From Plazaster borealis (lineage: Eukaryota; Echinodermata; Asteroidea; Forcipulatida; Labidiasteridae): 64,000 nucleotides of DNA. The first letter of the stretch is position 1; each line of letters starts with the position of its first letter. The stretch spans positions 186,001 through 250,000 of the forward strand of contig CM037462.1 in assembly GCA_021014325.1 (NCBI GenBank). The letters run 5' to 3'. Both the position numbers and the translations under genes were made by a program. Shown one piece after another: positions 50,701-62,700 of the stretch. The notes under the pieces were generated by a model. The model was given only the letters and a program-made list of their open reading frames with translations. It did no database searches and was not told the DNA's origin.

Positions 50701-53700
50701 TTGAGTCTAGTGTGCTAGACACTTTGCTGATCAGAAACACCAGAGCTTGAGTCCAGTGTGCTAGACACTCTGCTGATCAGAAACACCAGAGCTTGAGTCC
50801 AGTGTGCTAGACACTGCTGATCAGAAACACCAGTGCTTGAGTCCAGTGTGCTAGACACTCTGCTGATCAGAAACACCAGAGCTTGAGTCCAGTGTGCTAG
50901 ACACTCTGCTGATCAGAAACACCAGAGCTTGAGTCTAGTGTGCTAGACACTCTGCTGATCAGAAACACCAGAGCTCGAGTCCAGTGTGCTAGACACTCTG
51001 CTGATCAGAAACACCAGGTGTGCTAGACACTCTGCTGATCAGAAACACCAGAGCTCGAGTCCAGTGTGCTAGACACTCTGCTGATCAGAAACACCAGTGC
51101 TCGAGTCTAGTGTGCTAGACACTCTGCTGATCAGAAACACCAGAGCTCGAGTCCAGTGTGCTAGACACTCTACTGATCAGAAACACCAGAGCTTGAGTCC
51201 AGTGTGCTAGACACTCTGCTGATCAGAAACACCAGAGCTTGAGTCCAGTGTGCTAGACACTCTGCTGATCAGAAACACCAGTGCTCGAGTCCAGTGTGCT
51301 AGACACTCTGCTGATCAGAAACACCAGAGCTTGAGTCCAGTGTGCTAGACACTCTGCTGATCAGAAACACCAGAGCTTGAGTCCAGTGTGCTAGACACTC
51401 TGCTGATCAGAAACACCAGAGCTTGAGTCCAGTGTGCTAGACACTCTACTGATCAGAAACACCAGAGCTCGAGTCCAGTGTGCTAGACACGTCACAATGA
51501 AAACAAAAAGTTAAAAGGATGCCATCCTGTCTGCAGGAAACAGTCCCTTGCTAAAAGTGAAGATCAGTATCTGTGTTTGAATCCTTTATAATCTAAAGCA
51601 TATAAACAGGAAGAAAGAAGAAAAGCAACCTACATAATGGTTCAAACTTCCTTGATGAATATTCATTACTGAAGATGGTGGTATCATCGATGTCCATCTC
51701 AGGTACATCGTCTTCACTGTCGCTTATATTAATAGCATCTCTCGACGTTGTAGGCTTGAAATAATGAAGAAGATTTGATAACAATTATTGGCCAAGTCTG
51801 AATGGAGTGAAGTTTCGGCTACGACTGAGGCTGTACCCTATCTAGCCACAGCCAAAAGTAAGGTTTGTAGCAGGCTTAATGTTTAGAGAGCTTTCTCGGC
51901 TGTCTATTTTTGAAGTTGCTTGTTATCATCTCACATAACTGTCTATTTTTGTAAATGCCAACTTTTGTTAATATAACGGCCATTAATTTATCTTTTTAAC
52001 AAATTTTAAAATATTGTTAATTTCTTTGCAATTTGACAATTGACCACTAAGGAAGATTGATAATAAACTATTGGTAATAATAATGTTATCATTTCTGTTG
52101 TTAACATGGCTGTGGCTGTTTGCAAACTGCATTGATCTAGCTGTAGCCACACCTAAAGCTATAGCCAAAAGTAAGATTGTAGAAGCCCTGTATTTAACAG
52201 GCATGATATTTGGCCCTTATAAAAACAAGTAGGAACATATTATTGAGTACAAGGGCTGACCTATATGTACTTGTACATATGGCATAGGTTTTGAATGCTT
52301 TTCAGGCTCATAAATAGAATTGTTGCTGTTTTTTCTGAAGGCAAACAATCAGAAATCAGATTCAAGTAAGAAAAAATATCATGCCTGATTTAAGAAACCT
52401 GCTTGGGCCAATCTTTGGCTTAATATTTCGATTGCAGTTTTTCTTTAATTTGTTACGCTTTTGAATAAAAAGGGTAATTATGAATGGGGATACAAGAGTA
52501 GTGACTCGGTCTTAGAGGAGTGACTCGATCTTAGAGTAGTAACTCGGTCTTAGAGGAGTGACTCGATCTTAGAGTAGTAACTCGGTCTTAGAGGAGTGAC
52601 TCGATCTTAGAGTAGTACCTCGGTCTTAGAGGAGTGACTCGATCTTAGAGTAGTAACTCGGTCTTAGAGGAGTGACTCGATCTTAGAGTAGTAACTCGGT
52701 CTTAGAGGAGTGACTCGATCTTAGAGTAGTAACTCGGTCTTAGAGGAGTGACTCGATCTTAGAGTAGTAACTCGGTCTTAGAGGAGTGACTCGATCTTAG
52801 AGTAGTAACTCGGTCTTAGAGGAGTGACTCGATCTTAGAGTAGTAACTCGGTCTTAGAGGAGTGACTCGATCTTAGAGTAGTAACTCGGTCTTAGAGGAG
52901 TGACTCGATCTTAGAGTAGTAACTCGGTCTTAGAGGAGTGACTCGATCTTAGAGTAGTAACTCGGTCTTAGAGGAGTGACTCGATCTTAGAGTAGTAACT
53001 CGGTCTTAGAGGAGTGACTAGATCTTAGAGTAGTAACTCGGTCTTAGAGGAGTGACTCGATCTTAGAGTAGTAACTCGGTCTTAGAGGAGTGACTCGATC
53101 TTAGAGTAGTAACTCGGTCTTAGAGGAGTGACTCGATCTTAGAGTAGTAACTCGGTCTTAGAGGAGTGACTCGATCTTAGAGTAGTAACTCGGTCTTAGA
53201 GGAGTGACTCGATCTTAGAGTAGTAACTCGGTCTTAGAGGAGTGACTCGATCTTAGAGTAGTAACTCGGTCTTAGAGGAGTGACTCGATCTTAGAGTAGT
53301 AACTCGGTCTTAGAGTAGTAACTCGGTCTTAGAGTAGTAACTCGATCTTAGAGTAGTAACTCGGTCTTAGAGGAGTGACTCGATCTTAGAGGAGTGACTC
53401 GACTGTGAAATAAAGGACTTTGCCTTCAGCTAGGTCCTAGGTCCTTTATCACACGGCCACGACTCTGCCGGTTTTAAATGGCCGTTGAAGACCGAGTCAC
53501 TACTCTTTTATTCCCTATCATATCTTAAGTGGCGAGTGGATCTTACCTCATCTGTCTTATTGTGGTTCTGTGGTCGGCAGAAGAATAATTTATGATTAGG
53601 GAAGGATATCCCAGAGGCTGCTAGTGTTAACTGAGGAAGTGACAGAGAGAAATAGAACAAGGTTAAATAACAGAAGAAGCTATGATTATCCAATGTTTGT

Positions 53701-56700
53701 TTGAACTAAAACTACTCCATCAAGGCATTCAAAAACATGTTCTTGTTTATTGGAATGAAACAGTTAAACTAATATGATTATCCAATGTTTGTTTGAACTA
53801 AAACTACCCCATCAAGGCATTCAAAAACATGTTCCTGTTTATTGGAATGAAACAGTTTAACTTAGTTTAAGTTAACTGCAGCTGGACCTTTCTGGTGTCT
53901 GACCAAATCCCATACCAGTACATCCACACCTCTTCTGCTTAGATTTGCAAAGTGCACCTATATATCTTTTGTCCTACAGCAAAATATTACTGCATCAGAC
54001 AATTCTAGTTTTACTTCAAGTTGCCTCCATCCAATTCCATTGAGTTTCCTGAAGCACACCTTTCAGCTCTCCTGCCAAACTCAACTCCTGATCTTCATCC
54101 TAGTTCCTACTTACCGAATCATCACTGTCATCCGGCCATCCTCTCCACTGTTGGTGCCTGACGGATACATTTGTTAATGCACTTATGCCCTGTTTAACGT
54201 TTAAGATTGTCTTGCAGCCCTCGTAGCGTTGTCTGTACTCTTGCATCAAATCTGTGTCGGTGATGATCAACTCAAAGGAACGTGTCAGTTTGTCTGATAA
54301 GCTTGTCCTGTGGTGGATTGTGACAACAATCACACAGTGAGAAATAAAGGAGACCTTGAAATATGAACCTGTGAAGAGCTAGCAGACTCATGAACTGGTG
54401 AGGTAACTGCTATCAACCTCTACCCTATATGTCTTGTCTGGGTAGACAAAATCACATGTCTAATGACACAGGTCTTCTCTTCTATTATTTTGACTTTAAT
54501 ATTAAAAGTTTTATTTAGTGACATCCCTTTTAGTTTTGTACACAAACTTAAACAGAGGATGTCCTTGGTCTGTCAAACCAACAGGGTTCCCTTTTTTGTT
54601 AAAATCTTCTGCCTTAGTGGGAAGGCAGGTTATGGATTGTGGAGTGTACTCCCAAACTTAACCACTTATCACCGGAATTTCAAAAACGTTTGTTGGAATT
54701 AATTTTCTGAATTTCTTGAATAATTTTGGTTGCTGAGAATATTATTGAAACTAATGAAACCATGACTTAGCCATGTAAATACAACAAATGTTCTCACAGT
54801 CTTTCGAGAAAATGTGGTTTGTGTCCACAGCGAATTGGTCAATTCCTGTGAATTGGCCAAATATCGAGGATCAGTGTTTTTCCTCATCTGCCCAACAAAA
54901 GGATGAAGGTCTGGTATTGGGTCTTCGTGAACGTGTAGCATCTTCCGGCGTTAATTGGTTAAAGATAAAGTATTTTGAATAACTTACTCTTGTCCATTGG
55001 CCTGGTCAGTGCTGGTTGTTGGCACACCAGGGGTGAGTACATACAATCTGTTCTTGAGCGGTAATTCCAAGGAGGACAAAATTTCCTGAAATGCATAGAA
55101 AGAGATTTCTAGTTTCAATGAAGGGTTGTCAATTCGCATCTACTGCCCCAAATTCCATCAAAAGTACGTTCAAGTGCACTTATTACACGTGGAAAAGTAC
55201 AAGATGAGGAATTTTGCTAGCCTGTGGCCTCAATCTTCCCATATTCTCGTCTTGTATGTCACCCCACATTGAATTGTTTGGACTTGGATAAGACTGGAAT
55301 ACCTGACCCTGTGATAAACATTGTTATTTAGGCCTATTGACTCCAGTCCTTCTGAATCCTTCACTTTGGCACTTAAATATAGAAGGATTTGAGACTGTAA
55401 AGTTAATGTTCTAATTCATACAATTCAAAACATGCATTCAGTCTAAAATTGTTCTTGTATTTTGGTTCTCAATGTTTTTGTTGTAATCTATAATGTGTAT
55501 TTCATCAATTCATTTTATGTTATTATTGTAATAATTCCTGCAATTTGTTTTCTTGGGTGGGTTAATGAGAATACGTTACAAGTCTTATTGACTTGTATAA
55601 GGTACTTGATAAAATGACGCATTGTTTTTTGCAAGTAGACCTGTATTTAAGTATCAGTGGTAAAGTCTTCGTTTAATTAATGTTCTTGTAGACAATTGTT
55701 TACTTTATTCCAAGTGTGTGTAAACTGTAAATAAAATGATGATAATATAATAAAAGTCACTCTTTGTGAGAGACTGCAAGAAAAAAACATTTAAGATGAA
55801 AATAACTCAGGGGAGCTAAAGGTAGGAATTGATATTCCTCTAAACTCTAGATTGTAGGATGGAGGGAAACATGCACCAGGCAAGGAGTTTCAAAGAGATG
55901 CAGTACGTGGAATAAAGCTGTTGGAATTGCTCTTTGTAATGTTGTTTTGGAATGTTTTTATGTTATTTTGAGTGTTTTGTACCGCGCCATGAGTGTCAAG
56001 ACTTGACAGATACCGAGCTGTAATAAGAGTTTACATATAAAAGAAATGTCTTACTGAATCGTTTGGTGAAGGCCTAGCATTGCCCCATCCTCCAATCAGC
56101 ATCTTCTCTGCAGGGATGTTCAAACTGGCTGATAAAAGCTCCTTTACTGTACCTGTTATCATAATCACAGACAAACTTGCTTCATTATCAGAAATCTACT
56201 GGGCCTCATTTCATAGAGACGCTTAACCCTATCTCCTTTGATGGATTCACTACCATGGCATAACTAGACACTTTCATTTGGGGGGGGGGAGACATAATTT
56301 ATTGTTATTTTTATTTATTACTATTTTTTGGGGGGAGGGTGGTATTTAATGTATTGAACCATTCATTTGTGCATTTTTTTCTAACTAATTCTTTTGGGGT
56401 AAGGGGGAGGGGCCCAGAAAGATATACAAATAAAATACCCTTAAAGACTTGTTGACAAGAGCTCATCGGTACGTCCTTGGTATACCCCCCAAGGAGTGAA
56501 TACAATTTCTGGAATCACTGTGGCCTGGTAAACAGGGGTTGGTAAAAGGACCTATGGTACAAATGCAAAAGAATAATCTGGCCTGATGTTTCGACAGTCT
56601 TTCTCAATGGTTAAAAAAGGCCTTTGAGAAAGACTCTGCAAGGTTCGAAACTTCAAGCTATATACTAATCAGGAATTTTTTATTGCAGTGCAGACCTTTC

Positions 56701-59700
56701 CTTAACTTTTCTTGAAGGTTCAACCATTTCAGAACAAGAAAAATCTTGGAAAATGTAATTCTTTTTAATACAGCATTTCTACTAGATAAAGGAATGAGCA
56801 AGGAGGTAAAACAAGAGTAAAATTAATCAATGAATTCCATTTTACGAAATGACGAGCTTGGTGTTTACAGCAGACACTCCAGACTTTGTGTTACACAACT
56901 GCCCATTTTTTTCCCACCTTGTTTTCAATTTATTGCCATGTGTATGTCAATTGGCAAAACAAAGTTTATGTTGGAACCAAAACAGAAACAAACTAAATTC
57001 CCCCCTCCCCCGCAAACCCACAAAACAAGTCAAAAACATCATAACAGGAAGCAAGCTTGTGAAAGACTATTATCACAAAACAAACAACAAAAAGTAAACA
57101 TCCAGATCAAAAGGAGAAAAAACAAACTGTACGCACCGACTGTTCTGAAGTCTTCAACTACGAGTTCTGTGTTTGTATCTTGATAGGCAATGTCAAACTC
57201 TAGCATGCGAACTCGGCTAGGTGGAGGAGGGCTTCGTGAGCGGTGAGGCTCGAAGGCTCGAGGGACTGAGGTGCACGGTACTACTCCACTGAACTGAACT
57301 ACGCTCGGCCTGCATCAATAATAATGTAAGTAAAAGAAAATCAAGGGAAAAACCAAAGTTTGTTTCATACCAAGGGGGGAAGATAGGATCCCTTGGGGGA
57401 GGTATCACGGAATTTTATGTATGGCTACTTTTCTCACTAAGGGACTCTTCCATAAAGAAATCAGATCATTTTAAAACCATTTACAAGGGGAAACCAGAGA
57501 AATGGATGTCTTGAACTCAATTTTAAGAAGCACTAAATAAATCTTAATTTGGGTTGTTAATATCATCATAGTGATTTGTATTATAAAATCACACGTTGCT
57601 TAGCAATTAAGGTTGGTACGTAGCTCTTTATGAAATCAATTAGTCTTTGCTGTCGTCCATGCACTTTCATAATTTATTTGTTTTAATGGATGTTTTAAGG
57701 ATCAATTGTATTTGTAGCTTTGTAAGGTTTCTGCCAATTATTTCAGTCTTCTTTATAAACAAATACATGTATAATTAAGAACAGGACCAGGCCTTGTACT
57801 TCATGGAGGCAATTGCCTTTCGGTGCTCTTAGGTGATTGCCTAGGTGCCCTTTGAAATGTTCCAGTAAAATTTAATTTCCCCTCCTAGAGGTGCCTTTTA
57901 CCAAGGAGAAACTGCCATGCCTTTACAAGAATGAAGTATCAGAGCTGCAGGAGAACTTCATTCATATGTTGGTCCAAGTATCAAGCATTTTACCTCAAAA
58001 GTAATCCGATACACACGATTGGGTGTCCACAGATTTTTCTGCTACAGTAAGCGCTGTTTTTTTGCTAATGGTAAGCAAAGCTAACCATACCATTTGATCC
58101 CAGTGATGTAATCTAAAAAACAAATGGAGAAGCTACAAAAACTTACATGAGTCCCTGGACAGGCGGTGGTGGTAGTTCCATTGGCATTGAGTCTGGTACC
58201 GACTGGGATTCTTGGGCCCCCATAACAGACACCACAGCCCTCTGTAAATCCCACTGGCTCTGTTCCAGGTGGGCTAAACATTCTTCAAAATTCTCAATTC
58301 CTGTGCACGCCTGTAGTGAAATGAACAAAAATTGCATCTAGAATTAATTCAATATGTAATGTAATCTAAAAAAATACATCTTAATAATTTACAAATAATT
58401 AATCTCCAGAAGACGGTCCGAGCATACTATCGAAACGTCGAGCAAACCGGTTCTTCTCAGAGCCACCACTACTCAAAAGAGATTTCTTACATTATGTCAC
58501 CGCAAACCTTACTTACTTACTTAATAATAATCATCATTTTTTATATAGCATTTTTATCTACGGGCATCTCAAAGCACTTTATGTTTTGTTTCAGACAGAT
58601 ATTCCAAGTTTATAAATTAAGAGACCCATTTATATAGCTCCTTGTAAGGTGATGCAGTACAACCTGCAGCCAACCGTGCCAGAAAGAATGGGACCAGCCC
58701 CTTCTCTAAACGATACTTGTACTGGGTTCTTTTACATGCATTACACAACACACGGGACCAACAGCTTTACGTCCCATCCGAAAGCTGAAGCAATAATGGT
58801 TAAGTGTCTTGCTTAAGGACAAAATGTGTCAAAACTGGGACTCAAACCCACACTCTACTAATCAAAAACACCAGAGCTCGAGTTCAATAGGGAGGTTTAA
58901 AGTTGCACCTCATGTACCTTCACAGAGGAAATAATTGAAAAGTAACAAATATCTTTTGTACCCTTTTGAAAATCACCAGAGTGCCCTTTTGATGTTGTGA
59001 ACGTATAGCTCGGCGTAAAACGTGTTTAGCCAACACGCACTTTTATGAGGAAACGCACAACCATGACGTGTAATCTGTACGTGTAATGCCCACGTACGTC
59101 ATGGTTGTGCGTATATCCTCATAAAAGTGCGTGTTGGCTAAACACATTTTACGCCGAGCTATACGTTCGCAACATCAAAAGGGCACTCTGGTGATTTTCA
59201 AAAAGGTACAAAAGATATTTGTTACTTTTCAATTTTTCCTATGTGAAGGTACATGAGGGACAAAAATGAAACAGAAGGAAAGAAATGCTCCACAGTATGG
59301 TACCTCAGCAGGCATGGAAACTTGTCACTTCCTTGAACGACCCACAAGACTCATTTTGTCTTAAAAAACAAAAACTGATATGGTCAAATAGACCAAGTCA
59401 CCTTGCTTACAAAGAGAGTGACCTTGTGCATTCCAGGGCATTTCCTGGCAGGCAAGACTTTATATAAAAAGTTGATAAAAATTGTAGGGTGAAATTCCTA
59501 TGAATTTTGTAATATTTAATGTTTTCTTCCACTGGGCTGTGTATAATGGCAGATATGCCACACTCTGTGCCTCATAATTGTCACTGGTTACATGGTCTGT
59601 ATTGTGGCTGGTTGTGGCAGTCTGGGCTTGTATTTAACCCCTGACCCTACTCCCCAAACGTTCAAAGTAATTACAATCCTGATGGCATTATGCACATGTA

Positions 59701-62700
59701 TAGTTCATGACTTTGGTAAAACTAGAAAAAAAATATTTACCATTTAAATGCATTTATCAGTGTGATATTTGCACAAAAAACCCCACATTAAAAACATTTA
59801 AAAAAACTCAAACAAAACAATACAAAACAAAAACAAAACAGCACCCCAACTGTGCAGCTTCAATAATGCCCTACTTCATAAGAAACGATGACAGCAAAAA
59901 GGAAACATTTAAACCATTTCCCTTTAAATGGTACGTTGGGACAGGAAGTCTAGACTGGGGTAAAGAACAGGTAGCCTAAATCTATGAAAGGTCAAGAAAG
60001 GTCGACAGGAATGCTTTAAAGAGATAATTACACTGTCGTAAGAAGTGAAATGCCCAACAGCCTTAAAGAATTCGTTGAGACTTTGCGATATAATCTGTCA
60101 TCTGAAGCCAAACCAACATATGAACACATTAATATTGATTGGTGTCTTTGTGACACCAGGTGGCAAAATCACATTTTTGCTATTTTCTACTCACCAGGTT
60201 TATGAAATTGGACCCAGGGCTTTAAAACAACAGGCAGATGAAGGCTAAGCCGGGGGCTAAGCCAGAGCCAAAGCCAGACCCAAGGCCAAAGTCGTTGTTA
60301 TCCACAAGGCCTGGACTTGCCAGCATGGACTTGCCAGCATTTAGTTTACTGGCCTAAGGCTAAACTCACTGGCCTTGGGGTCTGTATATGTATGTACATG
60401 TAGTAATGTAGTGGGAGTGATAGACTAGTTCAACCAATTAGCAAATATGCTGACAAGTATTGATACAGCCACTAGAAAGTGATGTTTGGGATCTCCTTTA
60501 TAAAAAATTGTGTTTGTTTTTGTTTAGACCCAATTTTAGAAAAGCACATATTTTTTGATACAATGTTTTTTTAAAAATATCAAAATAAGTGATATTTGAA
60601 GCTTTGCATTGTGTGGATAGCAAGAAGTAACTAGTTTTAACATGGGACATCAGGGCTGTGAGAGGGCAAGTCCATTTTCATTTGGCCACAACCACTCCCA
60701 CTTAAAATCTTAAAAGTCTATGGGAACATCTTTGAAGGGGGCACCAAGGCCACGACTAAGGCAACAGGGGCCAGTCATGGCCTCCAGGCCTGTCATAACC
60801 ATGTGAATGTAATCTATTCTATGAAGAAGTGGTGGACCTGATAATAACCAGTGGTGAGTGAACAGGAACTTGATGTTTATGAAGAGTGTGCCAACTTTGT
60901 TTGTCACTATGTTTGTCAGTCTGATTGTCACTCTTTTTGTCACTGTCACTCTGTTTGTCACTCTGTTTGTCAGTCTGTTTGTCAGTCTGTTTGTCACTGT
61001 CACTCTGTTTGTCAGTCTGTTTGTCACTGTCAGTCTGTTAGTCAATCTGTTCGTCTTCAGGAGAAGACAAATAGAGTACCATCTCTATTCACTCACTACT
61101 GGTTCTTTCCAGAAACATTACAACCTTTCTTTTGCCGAAATGAAGGATTCAGAAAGACTGAGGGCCGCAAGGTCCTCAGGCATTCCAATCTTATTAAAGT
61201 CAAACAAGTTTGGTGTGAAGTGACATTAGAGGAGGATATAATAGACTGTGCAAGTCTTGCACATATTTGAACTTCAGGGACCATTGTGGTCCCAACCATA
61301 TGGAGTTTTATGTGGGAGGGATTTTGTTTTGTCAATTATTTCAGTTTAACGTAGTTTATGGCTGTGAAAATATATGTTGTTGGGAATGTAATACTAAGTG
61401 ATTAACAATATGAAAGTAAAATCAATTCAACAAAATAACGAAGAAAACCTGAGAGTAAGACTTGACCTCCGTTTCCGGTTACTTTTAAAAAATTAAGAAT
61501 TTTACCCAACTGACGGTCACATTATTAAACCTATGTAATAGACTCACACATTCAGGCGTGCTAAAAAAATGTTGGCTGTAGAAATTGTTTAATTATTTTG
61601 TAATCAAGGCAAGGCATTCTCTCATGAAGAAAATACTCTCAAGCAAAAATGGTTTTTCAATTGTATCCCTACCATGCTCCCACCCCCCCCCAAAAAAAAC
61701 AATTTTTTTTTTAAAACAAACAATAGACCGAGCTAGGGGTAAGGCAAGTGTAAAACATACACTATGTGTCAAAATTACAATTTTATTTTTTGATAAGGAA
61801 TTTAATTGTAATTGAAACAACCATCCTTACCACATGTAGACCCATTATTCATGAATAGTGACAATACACTGGACTCCCTCCGCTGAGCCAAGGGTGGCCA
61901 GCATGTTGGCATAATATTCATACTATAGTGTTACTGTTAAACCACAGGGAAATAATATTTCCTTCCTCCATTACACCATGGAGGAAATTAAACGACTGAC
62001 AGACAAATTAGTTATTCAAGTTTATGGAAAATAAATAGGCATAGGCCTACCAAGGAAAAAGATGCTAAATCCGACTGCCAATTATTTGTCTCAATTATGA
62101 TGAGACCCAAAACCCACCAAACTTTCTTACCCAGATATTTATGTCAAATGTCAAAATTGAACGTGGCAGTCGGATTAATTAAAGCACTCAGTCTAATCTG
62201 TTTTTTATTTGAATACAAAATAAACTAACAATATATTCGGGCCTATACAAAATAGCAAAGTTCTTCATCATTTCGTTGTAACAAAATGATTGTGGTAAGT
62301 TAATTTTTTCTGTCATAAAAAAATTATCAATAACATGATAAGAATAAATCATTACCTAAGTTATTGTCATACTGTACTGATTACTGAATACTTTTAGCAA
62401 TCTTAAAAAATCATAATAAATGTACTTCACCCAGAATAAAATTAAGATTTGTATCATAAAAGGAAAAAAGTTGGCCGTCGGATACAGCACTTTTACCATA
62501 AAAGCCTGCCCAAATTTACATGACTCATTTATCATTGCGCAGCACACGGAAGAAAAAGGGAGGCACAATTTTACTGCAGATCAATACAGTGCTACGGTAC
62601 AGTGCTAACTGCTATAAAAAATACGTGTGTTGTGGCCAAGATCAGCTGTGTCATCGACGAGTCAACGGCAAAATAAGAAGGGTCGTTTTACAACAATAAA

